Positions 16,192 to 25,645 are shown, counted from the stretch's first letter. The stretch: 64,000 nt of DNA from Bifidobacterium breve (GCA_945878725.1 CAMCTY010000005.1:62001-126000); one strand, 5' to 3'. Made by a program: numbers and translations. The notes: generated by a model not told the origin, from the letters alone.

Positions 16192-16989
16192 ATGACTGAA
16201 CAACTTGGCGACGATCCAGTTGTCGTGACGCGCGCCGAAGCCGTCGCGACGATCTGGCTCAACCGTCCCGACAAGCGCAATGCAATGTCCTACGAGATGT
16301 GGTCGGCATTGGCGCAAGCCTGTGAACGACTGGCCCGTGACCGAACGTTGCGCGTGCTGGTCGTTCGCGGCGCAGGAGGACACTTCTGCGCGGGTGCTGA
16401 CATCAGCGGTTTCGCCGACGGAATGAGTGCCGAGTACCAGTCGCGCAACCGTGAGGCCGAAGAGGCGCTGGCCGCATTTCCGCGCCCAACCATTGCCCAC
16501 ATCACTGGGTCATGCGTGGGTGGTGGCGTGCAGATAGCGGGGGCCTGCGATCTGCGTTTCGCCGACACCACCGCTCGGTTCGGCATCACTCCGGCCCGGC
16601 TCGGAATCGCGTACCCGTCATTTGCGCTTGAGCGCGCCGTGCGGCTCATTGGTCCGTCGGCAGCCAAGCATCTGCTGTTCTCGGCAGAACTGATCGATGT
16701 TGATCGCGCGCTGCGCATCGGCTTAGTTGACGAGGTGGCCGAACCGGAAGCCGCCGTCGAGCGGCTGGAATCGTTCACTTCGCTTCTCGCCACTGAGCGG
16801 TCGCTGCTGTCACAGACCATCGCCAAAGAGATGATCAACGAGGTGACAACCAGCGGTGCCGTCTCCGCAGCGACGATCGAACGGTGGGCTCCCGTGCTGG
16901 CCGACAACCCCGACATGGCCGAAGGGGTAGCGGCGTTCGGCGAGCGGCGTTCGCCCAATTTCGTATGGGTCCCCGGAGAATCGTCGTAG
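16192..16989 (+). CDS. Enoyl-CoA hydratase/isomerase-family protein
   Basis: A 265-residue crotonase-fold protein. NRPDKRNAMSYEMW, the oxyanion-hole segment GAGGHFCAGADISGF and SCVGGGVQIAGACDLRFA are clear. The two catalytic glutamates of true hydratases are not evident: the first site reads FGITPARLGI (Ala for Glu) and the second lies in YPSFALERAVR. So it may be an isomerase, hydrolase or decarboxylase of the superfamily rather than a beta-oxidation hydratase. It lies 17 bases after an NTF2-like gene, a pairing often seen in small-molecule catabolism; that link is inference. Confidence 0.85.
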   Translation: MTEQLGDDPVVVTRAEAVATIWLNRPDKRNAMSYEMWSALAQACERLARDRTLRVLVVRGAGGHFCAGADISGFADGMSAEYQSRNREAEEALAAFPRPTIAHITGSCVGGGVQIAGACDLRFADTTARFGITPARLGIAYPSFALERAVRLIGPSAAKHLLFSAELIDVDRALRIGLVDEVAEPEAAVERLESFTSLLATERSLLSQTIAKEMINEVTTSGAVSAATIERWAPVLADNPDMAEGVAAFGERRSPNFVWVPGESS

Positions 16990-17054
16990 GCGAGCACGCT
17001 GCCGATCATCCGATCGACTGACGTTCCTCCGGGCGACGGCTAGCCTGCGCAACC

Positions 17055-17618
17055 GTGATCCTCTCTGACCGAACAATCCGTGAAGAGCTCGCCGCCGGGC
17101 GCATCATCATCGAACCGCTCGACGAGTCGTGCATCCAGCCCTCGTCGGTTGATCTTCACATTGACCGCTTCTTCCGTGTCTTCCGCAATCACACGATGGG
17201 CCACATCGACGTGAAGCAGAACCTCGAAGATCTGACCGAACTGGTCGAGATCGGGCAGGACGACACCTTCATGCTTCACCCGGGTGAGTTCGTGCTCGGG
17301 TCGACCAGCGAGCGCGTGGCCCTTCCGGCTGATCTCGTGGCCCGCCTCGAAGGAAAGTCGAGCCTCGGCCGACTTGGTCTGCTGATCCATTCCACCGCCG
17401 GATTCGTCGACGCCGGTTGGGACGGACAGCTCACGCTCGAGCTGTCCAACGTTGCGTCGCTGCCGATCACGCTTTATCCGGGCATGAAGATCGGGCAGAT
17501 CTCGTTCATCCGCATGACGACGCCGGCCGACAATCCCTACGGGTCGAGCGCAGTCGGTTCGAAGTATCAGGGTCAGATCGGACCCCGACCCAGTCGCTAC
17601 TGGGAGAATTTCACCTGA
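17055..17618 (+). CDS. dcd: dCTP deaminase
   Basis: A 187-residue trimeric dUTPase-fold enzyme of thymidylate supply. It starts at GTG with [70 protein letters not shown] and [10 protein letters not shown] are family blocks; KSSLGRLG includes the active-site Arg. The sequence closely follows the mycobacterial form, which is bifunctional (dCTP to dUMP), so bifunctionality is plausible but unproven. A strong two-way hairpin follows the gene. Confidence 0.95.
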   Translation: MILSDRTIREELAAGRIIIEPLDESCIQPSSVDLHIDRFFRVFRNHTMGHIDVKQNLEDLTELVEIGQDDTFMLHPGEFVLGSTSERVALPADLVARLEGKSSLGRLGLLIHSTAGFVDAGWDGQLTLELSNVASLPITLYPGMKIGQISFIRMTTPADNPYGSSAVGSKYQGQIGPRPSRYWENFT

Positions 17619-17649
17619 GCGACTCGCTCGGTACGTAACTGCAACGACG

Positions 17650-17676
17650 AACGCCCGGCCGCATCGGCCGGGCGTT
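17650..17676. terminator. Bidirectional terminator between dcd and the EtfD-like gene
   Basis: A perfect 11-bp stem (AACGCCCGGCC with GGCCGGGCGTT) and a 5-base loop GCATC lie between two convergent genes, 31 bases after dcd and 36 bases after the minus-strand gene. There is no long T-tract on either side. Position and strength suggest it serves both transcripts. Confidence 0.8.
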
Positions 17677-17712
17677 GTCAGTTACCGAATCAGTTGCGGG
17701 TGAAGTCGAAGC

Positions 17713-19923
17713 TCAGTTACTGAGACCGGGGATCGAGACGCTGACTTCGGCGCCTTTCTCTCCACGTTCGATGGCATCGAGAATGTGCATCGAGATGTCG
17801 GCGACCTTGACTTCGTCCTCGCCGACGCCTTCGCCCTTCACACCATCGTCGATCATGATGTAGCAGAACGGGCAGGCAACAGCGATCTTGGTGGCGCCGG
17901 TTGCGAGCAACTCCTGCGAGCGCTCAACGTTGATCTGCTTGCCGGTGCTCTCCTCCATCCACATGCGTGCGCCGCCTGCGCCACAGCACATGCCCTTGGT
18001 TCCGTTGCGGCCAGCTTCGACCACTTCGATACCACCGAGCGAAGCGATGACATTACGCGGTGCCATGTAGACGTCGTTGTGACGACCGAGATAACACGAG
18101 TCGTGGTACACGACGCGCTCTTCGAGACGAGCGTTGGAGAGATCGAGCTTGCCCTGATCAATGAGCCACTCGAGGAACTGGCTGTGATGCACGACCTCGT
18201 AGTTGCCGCCGAGCTGCGGATACTCGTTGGCCAGCGTGTTGAAGCAATGCGGGCACTGCGTGATGATCTTCTTGACGCCCATACCGTTGAGGGTCTCGAC
18301 GTTCTGCATGGCGAGCATCTGGAAGATGTACTCGTTGCCGGAACGGCGGGCCGGATCGCCGGTGCACATCTCGGACGGGCCGAGGATCGCGAAGGACACA
18401 TCTGCTCGCTTGAGCAACTGCGACATTGCTTGCGTGACCTTCTTGTTCTTGTCGTCGAACGAACCTGCGCAACCCACCCAGTAGAGGTAGTCGGCTTCGA
18501 GGGGGCTGGTTCCGTCGAGGATCTCGATGCCCTCGATGTCGTTGGCCCAATCAGCGCGTTCGGCTTGGCTCATGCCCCAGGGATTGCCCGAGTTCTCCAT
18601 CGACCGATAGGCGTTGCCAAGTTCGGTCGGGAAGTTGGATTCCATGAGCGAGAGGTACCGGCGCATGTCGAGGATCTTGTCGAGGATCTCGATGTTGACC
18701 GGGCAGTTCTCGTCACAGGCCTTACACGAGGTGCAGGCCCAGATCTCTTCCGGCGTGATGCGTTCGAAGAGCAAGTTGGCGCTGACCTTGATGTCGCCGT
18801 CGACACCAATGGGAGGCGAGACGACCGGTGAACCGGTGGCGGCCATGACCTCGCCGGACTTCAGGACGATCTCGCGCGGGTCGAGTGACTTGCCTGTCGC
18901 GTTCGCGGGGCAGACCGAGGTGCAACGACCGCACATTGTGCAGGAGTCGAGATCGAGAAGCTGCTTCCAGGTGAAGTCTTCGATGGTCGAAGCGCCGAAG
19001 CTTTCGAGTTCGGTCTCCATGAGGTTTGGCATCGGCTTCATCGCGCCCTTGGGACGCTCGCGATCGCGCAGGTACATGTTCAGCGGTGAGGTGAACATGT
19101 GGCGGAGCATCGTGACCGGGAGGATGACAAGGAATCCGACGAAGCTCAGGATGTGGAGGATCCACCACACCTGATGTCCACCGGCAAGGTTCGAGTTGTC
19201 CTTGATGAGATTGGCGATCGGCCAACTCACGAACGACCACTTCTCGAAGTACGGCATACCGGTTTCGGCAATGCGCCACACTTCGGTTCCGAAACCGGTG
19301 ACGGTGATGGCGAGGAACACGCCGAGGATCACGGCATGTTCGGGCTTCGATTTCGCACGGATGCGATAGGGGCGCTGCACATAGCGGCGGATGATCGCCC
19401 ACATCACGCCGATGAACAGACACAGGCCGGCGAAATCACCGACGAACGAATACGCCATGTACACGTTGCCGTTGAGGAACTTCCAGCCCTCGGGGATCTG
19501 ATGGTTGATCTCAAGGATCGTCGTGACGGCCAGCAGCACGATGAACGAGAAGTAGATGAGCGAGTGCATGATGCCGGCGGCGGGATCGCGCATCAGCGTC
19601 TGCATGTACACGCCGGCGCGGAAGTCACCGAGACGACGCTTCACGTTCTTTGTTGTCGTGGCCCGGTTGTCGGGCTTGCCCCGCGACCAGTTCTTGACCC
19701 GCTGGGAGAACAGCACTGCGCCGTAGATGAGCAGCACCGGAATGAGCGCGTAGAACGCGATCATGAGCGAACTCGGTATGCCGCCGAATACTTCGCGGGT
19801 GGTCGGCGAGTCGTCGTGTTGTTGGAAAACCGTCGCAGCGACGCCCGAAAGAGCGGTCACGATCGCGAAGGCGATTCCGATGGTCAGGACGATGTGTGGG
19901 GCCTTGATTCTCTTGCGATCCAT
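17713..19923 (-). CDS. Membrane Fe-S oxidoreductase, EtfD/HdrDE-like
   Basis: A 736-residue membrane electron carrier. Residues about 1-290 hold several helices resembling the b-type cytochrome (NarI/HdrE-like) part. Two 4Fe-4S motifs follow (CTMCGRCTSVCP and CTSCKACDENCP), then two cysteine-rich CCG domains (WVGCAGSFDDKN with CTGDPARRSGNEY and CPHCFN; then HDSCYLGRHND with MCCGAGGARMWME). This architecture is that of mycobacterial EtfD (Rv0338c), which passes electrons from ETF in fatty-acid beta-oxidation to menaquinone. ETF genes are not in this window, so the role is inferred from architecture. The chain ends next to a shared terminator. Confidence 0.8.
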   Translation of the reverse strand: MDRKRIKAPHIVLTIGIAFAIVTALSGVAATVFQQHDDSPTTREVFGGIPSSLMIAFYALIPVLLIYGAVLFSQRVKNWSRGKPDNRATTTKNVKRRLGDFRAGVYMQTLMRDPAAGIMHSLIYFSFIVLLAVTTILEINHQIPEGWKFLNGNVYMAYSFVGDFAGLCLFIGVMWAIIRRYVQRPYRIRAKSKPEHAVILGVFLAITVTGFGTEVWRIAETGMPYFEKWSFVSWPIANLIKDNSNLAGGHQVWWILHILSFVGFLVILPVTMLRHMFTSPLNMYLRDRERPKGAMKPMPNLMETELESFGASTIEDFTWKQLLDLDSCTMCGRCTSVCPANATGKSLDPREIVLKSGEVMAATGSPVVSPPIGVDGDIKVSANLLFERITPEEIWACTSCKACDENCPVNIEILDKILDMRRYLSLMESNFPTELGNAYRSMENSGNPWGMSQAERADWANDIEGIEILDGTSPLEADYLYWVGCAGSFDDKNKKVTQAMSQLLKRADVSFAILGPSEMCTGDPARRSGNEYIFQMLAMQNVETLNGMGVKKIITQCPHCFNTLANEYPQLGGNYEVVHHSQFLEWLIDQGKLDLSNARLEERVVYHDSCYLGRHNDVYMAPRNVIASLGGIEVVEAGRNGTKGMCCGAGGARMWMEESTGKQINVERSQELLATGATKIAVACPFCYIMIDDGVKGEGVGEDEVKVADISMHILDAIERGEKGAEVSVSIPGLSN

Positions 19924-20007
19924 AGCGTTGGCAAAGCTACTCGCGTCACAAGGCGCGTACCCTCACTCGGGCGTTCAGAGGAGCGGCCGGTTTTCGAGGG
20001 GGTTGGC

Positions 20008-20430
20008 TTACTTGAAAGCCAGTTCCTCGAGCTCAACCATGCGATGCGCCAGGTTCTGGAGAACCCGGACAGCCAGACCCGGCACCTCGTCGAGCAGACC
20101 GGCGAACTCGCGCTGTCCGATGACGAGAACTTCCATGGCGGTTTCGGCGGTGACGGTCGCGGTGCGGTTGCCGCCGGTAAGCGGGGCGAGTTCACCCACG
20201 ACGTCGCCGGCACCGAGCGTGGCGATGTTCTCGCCTTTGCGGTTCACCGAGGCGGTGCCTTCGAGGATGACGAAGCACTCGTGGCCGGGATCGCCTTCAC
20301 GCACGAGAACCTTGCCTGCGTCGATGTTCACTTCAATAGTGGCGGCCGCCACTTGTTGGAGTTGCTTCTTGTCGCACTCGGCGAAGAGCGGGACCTGAGC
20401 GAGATGATTTAGCCATGCGTCACGTGCCAT
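20008..20430 (-). CDS. Cyclic-nucleotide-binding-domain protein
   Basis: A 140-residue stand-alone cNMP-binding domain with no DNA-binding helix-turn-helix. PLFAECDKKQLQQVAAA, VLVREGDPGHECFVILEG and the phosphate-binding cassette LGAGDVVGELAPLTGGNRTATV are present; the cassette keeps the GE...R-T pattern used to bind the cyclic phosphate. Such small proteins usually regulate a partner. The neighbour downstream on the same strand is the EtfD-like oxidoreductase, 84 bases away, which might be co-transcribed. Whether it binds cAMP or cGMP cannot be told. Confidence 0.8.
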   Translation of the reverse strand: MARDAWLNHLAQVPLFAECDKKQLQQVAAATIEVNIDAGKVLVREGDPGHECFVILEGTASVNRKGENIATLGAGDVVGELAPLTGGNRTATVTAETAMEVLVIGQREFAGLLDEVPGLAVRVLQNLAHRMVELEELAFK

Positions 20431-20569
20431 GTCCGAAGCATAGGGAAGTCGGAGCCGATGCGCTCAGGATCTTCCGGAATCGATTCAGACCGACCAGACG
20501 ATTCCTTCCGGGAATCTCTTCACACCCACGAAACAGTCGGGAAACAGCACTCCTTTATGGTCCCGATTC

Positions 20570-21082
20570 GTGGATATCGCACTTCTTCGTTGGCCCCTTG
20601 AACAGGAACGTCGTCAGGAGCTGGCCCTCGCCGAACTCGGCCGGGTTCTCCTCGTCGACGAAGATCAGCCTGCACCTGTCGTGACCGACTGCCTCGAGGA
20701 CTGGGTCCGAATGCCGGCTAGTCAGGCCGATATCGATGCCCGCTGTCGCTCGGTGCTCGGCCGGGCTCAGGTGCATGCGCCCGAGCGGCCGGCCCTCGAT
20801 CCCGATGGGGTACTTCGCTCCGGGACGGAGTGGGTCTCGCTCCCGCCGGTGGAAGCCCGATTGATGGCGGTGCTCCTCGACCGGTTTGGTGCGGTGGTAA
20901 GCCGGGATCAACTCGCCCGCTCGGGTTGGCCCAAGGGCGCCCCGGGCCGCAATGCGCTGGACGTGCACATGCTTCGACTGCGCCGCCGAATTGCCCAGCT
21001 CAACCTTTCGATCAAGACCGTGCGCTCACGTGGCTATCTGCTCGAACTCGAACTGGATGACCGCGCCGTGGTCTCGGCCTGA
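20570..21082 (+). CDS. Orphan OmpR/PhoB-type winged-helix regulator
   Basis: A 170-residue protein starting at GTG. The C-terminal half (about 80-165) is an OmpR/PhoB winged helix: LPPVEARLMAVLLDRFGAVVSRDQL, then NALDVHMLRLRRRI and IKTVRSRGYLLEL. The N-terminal 70 residues resemble a shrunken receiver domain (RVLLVDEDQPAP) but lack a recognisable phospho-acceptor Asp and conserved Lys, and no kinase gene is adjacent. So it is likely a phosphorylation-independent regulator. Targets are unknown. It is convergent with gpmA, 35 bases away. Confidence 0.72.
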   Translation: MDIALLRWPLEQERRQELALAELGRVLLVDEDQPAPVVTDCLEDWVRMPASQADIDARCRSVLGRAQVHAPERPALDPDGVLRSGTEWVSLPPVEARLMAVLLDRFGAVVSRDQLARSGWPKGAPGRNALDVHMLRLRRRIAQLNLSIKTVRSRGYLLELELDDRAVVSA

Positions 21083-21117
21083 CGGCCTGACCAGCTGATA
21101 CCGCCGATTCAGTTAAT

Positions 21118-21876
21118 TCAGCCGGCCTGACGGGCAACGGCTTCGGCGGCCGCCTTTGCCGCTTCGACGTCGCCCAGAAAGCGGTCGGTAAGCGCCATCG
21201 CCGTCGCTGGACGCATGTCGTCGCCGAGTTCGAAGCGAATGGGCACACCGGTGGGCAGGTTGACGTCGGCAATGTCGGCATCTGAGATGCCTTCGAGGTG
21301 CTTAATGAGAGCCCGGAGACTGTTGCCGTGGGCCACGACGAGCACGGTATTGCCGGCCTGGAGATCGGGAATGATCGAGTCGAACCAGTAGGGGAGCATG
21401 CGATCGACCACGTCGGCGAGACATTCCGCGGCGGGCAGGATGTCGATCGGCAGATGGGCGTAGCGGGGATCGAATCGGGGATGGCGCGCGTCGTCGAGGT
21501 CAAGCGCGGGCGGCGGGATGTCGTAGCTGCGTCGCCATTCGAAGACCTGGTCCTTGCCGTACTTCTCGGTGGTCTCCTTTTTGTCCATTCCCTCAAGAGC
21601 GCCGTAATGGCGCTCGTTGAGGCGCCACGAGCGACGGACGGGAACCCAGAGACGGCCCATCTGGTCGAGGGCGAGGTTGGCGGTGCGGATGGCCCGGGTC
21701 TGACACGAGGTGTGCAGCAGATCGGGGGCAACCCCCGCATCGGCGAGGGCGGCTCCGGCCGCTGAGGCCTCGGCCCGGCCTTGGTCGGTGAGATCGGCGT
21801 CGTACCAGCCGGTGAAGAGGTTTTCGAGGTTCCAGGTGCTCTGGCCGTGGCGGAGCAGGACGAGTGTGGAGGTCAT
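21118..21876 (-). CDS. gpmA: 2,3-bisphosphoglycerate-dependent phosphoglycerate mutase
   Basis: A 252-residue glycolytic enzyme interconverting 3- and 2-phosphoglycerate. [20 protein letters not shown] holds the phospho-accepting His, [14 protein letters not shown] the substrate-binding residues and [17 protein letters not shown] the second catalytic His. The ATG at 21876 is chosen because the family starts two residues before LVLLRHG and TGGGAAA lies just upstream; an earlier in-frame ATG adds six residues. It is divergent from the dnaK operon, with about 260 bases between starts. Confidence 0.95.
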   Translation of the reverse strand: MTSTLVLLRHGQSTWNLENLFTGWYDADLTDQGRAEASAAGAALADAGVAPDLLHTSCQTRAIRTANLALDQMGRLWVPVRRSWRLNERHYGALEGMDKKETTEKYGKDQVFEWRRSYDIPPPALDLDDARHPRFDPRYAHLPIDILPAAECLADVVDRMLPYWFDSIIPDLQAGNTVLVVAHGNSLRALIKHLEGISDADIADVNLPTGVPIRFELGDDMRPATAMALTDRFLGDVEAAKAAAEAVARQAG

Positions 21877-21986
21877 TTTCCCAGTCTGCCCCACAGGAAT
21901 CGAGCGACGGTGACGGAAGGGGCGGAGACGACATCAGAAAGTTTCGGAAAATCGTCCATATCGGGAATGAATCGGCGCTGACCAAA

Positions 21987-22007
21987 GTTGTCAATGTCAT
22001 GCTCAAC
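21987..22007 (+). promoter_or_regulatory. HAIR-like HspR operator upstream of dnaK
   Basis: GTTGTCA, 7 bases, GCTCAAC matches the 7-7-7 geometry of the HspR-associated inverted repeat (consensus CTTGAGT-N7-ACTCAAG). The outer arms extend to AAGTTG/CAACTT as a perfect 6-bp inverted repeat. The right half keeps CTCAA and the left half only TTG of the consensus. It lies 130 bases before the dnaK ATG. Because hspR is in this operon, autoregulation is expected, which supports the call despite the degenerate left half. Confidence 0.5.
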
Positions 22008-22043
22008 TTATCTGGCTCTAATTAGTCAGCCCGACGAGACATC

Positions 22044-22073
22044 CTCCCGGACAGCTGTAAGACTGCCCGGGAG
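22044..22073 (+). other. Hairpin in the dnaK leader
   Basis: CTCCCGG at 22044 pairs with CCGGGAG at 22067, and after one A-C mismatch CAG pairs with CTG, leaving an 8-base loop. It sits in the presumed 5' untranslated region, about 64 bases before the dnaK start and well clear of the AGGAG ribosome-binding site at 22123-22127. It may stabilise the leader or attenuate; no thermometer function is shown. Confidence 0.4.
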
Positions 22074-22136
22074 CAACCGGTCCGAACGGACCACACCAGA
22101 ACTCAAAAGCAAACCCCCAAACAGGAGCAACACGTC

Positions 22137-23969
22137 ATGGCCAAAGCAGTAGGTATCGATCTCGGTACAACCAACTCCGTCGTTTCGGTCCTTGAGGCCG
22201 GCGACCCTGTCGTCATTCCCAACGCTGAAGGCAGCCGCACCACCCCGTCGGTGGTCGCCTTCGCCAAGAACGGCGAAGTTCTCGTCGGTGAGGTCGCCAA
22301 GCGTCAGTCCATCACCAACCCCGATCGCACAATCCGTTCCGTCAAGCGCCACATGGGCACCAACTGGACGATCGACATCGACGGCAAGGCCTACACCTCG
22401 CAGGAGATCTCGGCCCGCACACTCATGAAGCTGAAGCGTGACGCCGAGGCCTATCTCGGTGACACCGTCACCCAAGCCGTCATCACCGTGCCGGCCTACT
22501 TCGACGATGCCCAGCGCACCGCCACGAAAGAAGCCGGCCAGATCGCCGGCCTCGAGGTGCTCCGCATCATCAACGAGCCCACCGCCGCAGCGTTGGCCTA
22601 CGGCCTCGACAAGGAAGGCGAGGATCAGACGATCCTCGTGTTCGACCTCGGCGGCGGCACCTTCGACGTGTCGGTTCTCGAGATCGGCGACGGTGTCTTC
22701 GAAGTGAAGTCGACCCATGGCGACACCAAACTTGGTGGCGACGATTGGGACGAGCGGATCATCGACTGGATGACCGACCTGTTCAAGGCCGCGCATGGCG
22801 TCGACTTGAGCAAGGACAACATGGCCACGCAGCGCCTGAAGGAAGCGGCCGAGAAGGCCAAGATCGAGCTTTCGCAGGTGCAGCAAACCCAGATCAACCT
22901 GCCGTTCATCACCGCCACGCCCGAAGGTCCGTTGCATCTCGACGAACAACTGACACGCGCCAAGTTCCAGGAGCTCACCGCCGATCTCCTCGAGCGCTGC
23001 CGCAAGCCGTTCGAGCAGGCCATCGTCGACGCCGGCCTCACCAAGGGCGATGTCGACCACGTGGTTCTCGTCGGTGGATCGACCCGCATGCCCGCCGTCG
23101 TCGAACTCGTCAAGGAAATGACCGGCAGCGATCCGCACAAGGGCGTGAATCCCGATGAGGTCGTCGCGATCGGCGCTGCGGTTCAGGCCGGCGTGCTCAA
23201 GGGTGAGGTCAAGGACGTACTCCTTCTCGACGTGACGCCGCTTTCGCTCGGTATCGAGACGAAGGGTTCGGTCATGACCAAGCTCATCGAACGCAACACC
23301 ACCATCCCGACTCGTCGCACCGAGGTCTTCACGACCGCGGAGGACAACCAGTCATCGGTTGAGATCCATGTGCTGCAGGGTGAACGCGAGATGGCCAATT
23401 ACAACAAGACGCTCGGCAAGTTCCAGCTCGTCGATCTTCCTCCGGCCCCGCGCGGCATCCCGCAGATCGAAGTCACGTTCGACATCGATGCGAACGGCAT
23501 CGTGCATGTGTCGGCAAAGGATCGTGCGACGAACAAGGAACAGTCGATGACGATCACCGGTCAGTCGTCGCTGTCGAAGGATGCCATCGACCAGATGGTC
23601 AAGGACGCCGAAGCGCACGCTGAAGAAGATCGTCAGCGTCGCGAGGAAGCCGACATCCGCAACTCGGCCGACACGCTCGTTTACCAAACGGAGAAACTGC
23701 TCAAAGAACAGGGCGACAAGATCTCCGACGAGGAGCGTTCAAGCGTCGAAGGCAAGCTTGCCGATCTCAAGACGGCCATCGCCGGCAACGATCTTGAGAC
23801 GATCAAGACGGCCACGGAGTCGCTCATGACTGCGAGCCAGGAGTTCACCCAGAAGCTTTATGAGCAGGCCGCAGCTAACGAGTCAGCCGGTGCGGCCGGC
23901 GGTACGAGCTCGGCTCCCGACGACGACGAAGTTGTCGACGCCGAAATCGTCGAAGACGAAGGAAACTGA
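22137..23969 (+). CDS. dnaK: Chaperone DnaK (Hsp70)
   Basis: A 610-residue ATP-dependent chaperone. The ATPase domain opens with [17 protein letters not shown] and contains [19 protein letters not shown] and [17 protein letters not shown]. The linker [15 protein letters not shown] leads to the substrate-binding domain and an acidic C-terminal tail ending [18 protein letters not shown] lies 9 bases before the ATG. It is the first gene of the dnaK-grpE-dnaJ-hspR-clpB operon, with grpE 2 bases downstream. Regulation is probably by HspR through the HAIR-like site at 21987. Confidence 0.98.
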   Translation: MAKAVGIDLGTTNSVVSVLEAGDPVVIPNAEGSRTTPSVVAFAKNGEVLVGEVAKRQSITNPDRTIRSVKRHMGTNWTIDIDGKAYTSQEISARTLMKLKRDAEAYLGDTVTQAVITVPAYFDDAQRTATKEAGQIAGLEVLRIINEPTAAALAYGLDKEGEDQTILVFDLGGGTFDVSVLEIGDGVFEVKSTHGDTKLGGDDWDERIIDWMTDLFKAAHGVDLSKDNMATQRLKEAAEKAKIELSQVQQTQINLPFITATPEGPLHLDEQLTRAKFQELTADLLERCRKPFEQAIVDAGLTKGDVDHVVLVGGSTRMPAVVELVKEMTGSDPHKGVNPDEVVAIGAAVQAGVLKGEVKDVLLLDVTPLSLGIETKGSVMTKLIERNTTIPTRRTEVFTTAEDNQSSVEIHVLQGEREMANYNKTLGKFQLVDLPPAPRGIPQIEVTFDIDANGIVHVSAKDRATNKEQSMTITGQSSLSKDAIDQMVKDAEAHAEEDRQRREEADIRNSADTLVYQTEKLLKEQGDKISDEERSSVEGKLADLKTAIAGNDLETIKTATESLMTASQEFTQKLYEQAAANESAGAAGGTSSAPDDDEVVDAEIVEDEGN

Positions 23970-23971
23970 TC

Positions 23972-24511
23972 ATGTCCGAGGAGAGCGACGCCGCCGGGTC
24001 CGACCCGGCGGCCGAGCCCGTCGAAGAGGAATTCCTTGACGCGGGCATCATCGACGAAGCCGAATTGATCGATCTCGAAGCACAGTTTGCCGATACCGAT
24101 CCAGTCGCACTTGTCGCAGAACGCGACGAGTACCGCGACACGATGCTGCGGGTCAAAGCCGAGTTCGACAATTACAAGAAGCGCGTGGCGCGTGACGAGA
24201 TCACGTTGCGCGAGCGCGCCAACGAGAACCTGGTCGAGAAGATGCTCGTGATCTTCGATGCCTGTGAAGCAGCGATTGGCCACGGCGCAACCGATGTTGA
24301 ACCGATCGCGAAGATGCTGGTCGACATGCTCGAACGCGAAGGCCTTGTTCGCCTCACGCCGGCCGGCGAGGCATTCGATCCGAATCAGCACGATGCGGTA
24401 ATGCACGAAGAGGGCGACGGTGGCGAGGCAATCGTCGTCGAGACTCTCCGCACTGGTTACCAATGGAAATCGCGCGTGCTGCGTCCGGCGATGGTCAAGG
24501 TGCGGGGCTAG
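23972..24511 (+). CDS. grpE: Nucleotide exchange factor GrpE
   Basis: A 179-residue homodimeric co-chaperone that releases ADP from DnaK. An acidic N-terminus (EESDAAGSDPAAEPVEEEF) precedes the long coiled-coil helix (EYRDTMLRVKAEFDNYKKR) and the C-terminal beta wing with the family block NPNQHDAVMHEE-like residues FDPNQHDAVMHEE. Length is normal. It lies 2 bases after dnaK and 3 bases before dnaJ, in one operon. Confidence 0.95.
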   Translation: MSEESDAAGSDPAAEPVEEEFLDAGIIDEAELIDLEAQFADTDPVALVAERDEYRDTMLRVKAEFDNYKKRVARDEITLRERANENLVEKMLVIFDACEAAIGHGATDVEPIAKMLVDMLEREGLVRLTPAGEAFDPNQHDAVMHEEGDGGEAIVVETLRTGYQWKSRVLRPAMVKVRG

Positions 24512-24514
24512 TCA

Positions 24515-25645
24515 ATGGCCCCGCAGCGCGAATGGTTCGAGAAGGACTATTACAAAGTCCTGGGCGTGGCCGACAAGGACGAGTCCAAGGAAATCACGCG
24601 CGCGTATCGCAAGCTGGCCCGAGAGTTTCATCCCGATGCGAATCCTGGCAACGACGCCGCTGAGGAGCGTTTCAAAGAAGTGTCAGCGGCGTATGACGTC
24701 GTCGGCGATGAGACCAAACGCAAGGAGTACGACGAGGTCCGCCACATGGGCCCCGCGGCTGGCGGCTTCGGCCCATCCCGCGGCGGTCCTGGTGCAGGTG
24801 GTTTCAATTACGAAGGTGGCGACATCTCCGACCTGCTCGGCGGATTTTTCGGCGGGGGTCGGGGCGCACGCGGAGGTCGCGGCGCACAACGCGGACGCGG
24901 CCCGCAGCGGGGCGCCGATCTTGAGGCGGAACTCCACCTTCCGTTCCGCGAGGCCTTCGCCGGTGTGACGACATCGCTACACATCACGAGCGACATGCCG
25001 TGCGAAACATGTCGGGGCTCAGGCGCGAAGCCGGGCACGGCCCCGAGCGCGTGTTCGCGTTGCGGTGGTCGTGGTGCTGTCGACGACAACCAGGGCATGT
25101 TCTCGTTCTCGACCCCCTGCGCCGCGTGTGGCGGTGCCGGATCAGTCATCACCGATCCCTGTCCGACTTGTCGCGGTGCTGGTATTGAGCGACGACCGCG
25201 CGAAGTCAAAGTCCGCATTCCCGCTGGCGTCGACGACGGTCAACGAATTCGATTGAAAGGTCGCGGCGGCGCTGGCCGTAACGGCGGTCCTATCGGCGAC
25301 CTGTTCGTCATCGTTCATGTCAGTCCAGATCCGGTTTTCGGCCGCAGTGGGCGCAACCTCACGATGACGGTTCCGGTCTCTTTTGCTGAAGCGACACTCG
25401 GCACGAAACTCACGGTTCCGACTCTCGACGGCGCCAACGTCACGCTCAAGATCCCGCCGGGCACCCCGAGTGGTCAAGTGTTCCGAGTCAAGGGTCGTGG
25501 CGTCGCGGAGAAGAAAGCAACTGGCGATCTCCTGGTGACTGTTCAGGTCGTCGTTCCGACGACATTGACCGACGAACAACGCGAGGCGGTCGAGACACTC
25601 GAAGCTGCTATGCCGGCCGTCTCCCGCGAGCATCTCGGAGTCTGA
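24515..25645 (+). CDS. dnaJ: Co-chaperone DnaJ (Hsp40)
   Basis: A 376-residue type I DnaJ. The J domain (residues about 9-72) has DYYKVLGVADKDE and the HPD triad in REFHPDANPG. A Gly/Arg-rich linker follows. The zinc-binding domain has four motifs: CETCRGSG, CSRCGGRG, CAACGGAG and CPTCRGAG. The C-terminal substrate-binding domains contain the GRGVAEKKATGDLLVTVQV block. It stimulates DnaK ATPase and delivers clients. It follows grpE by 3 bases and precedes hspR by 2. Confidence 0.97.
   Translation: MAPQREWFEKDYYKVLGVADKDESKEITRAYRKLAREFHPDANPGNDAAEERFKEVSAAYDVVGDETKRKEYDEVRHMGPAAGGFGPSRGGPGAGGFNYEGGDISDLLGGFFGGGRGARGGRGAQRGRGPQRGADLEAELHLPFREAFAGVTTSLHITSDMPCETCRGSGAKPGTAPSACSRCGGRGAVDDNQGMFSFSTPCAACGGAGSVITDPCPTCRGAGIERRPREVKVRIPAGVDDGQRIRLKGRGGAGRNGGPIGDLFVIVHVSPDPVFGRSGRNLTMTVPVSFAEATLGTKLTVPTLDGANVTLKIPPGTPSGQVFRVKGRGVAEKKATGDLLVTVQVVVPTTLTDEQREAVETLEAAMPAVSREHLGV

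Noticed and set aside
19099-20412. A 437-codon open frame on the plus strand across the EtfD-like gene and the cNMP gene
   Set aside because: His/Asp/Arg-rich composition without domains; it runs through two well-supported minus-strand genes.
22026-23138. A 370-codon open frame on the minus strand opposite dnaK
   Set aside because: It mirrors dnaK codon bias. A dnaK antisense frame of this kind has misled annotations before; no independent support was seen.
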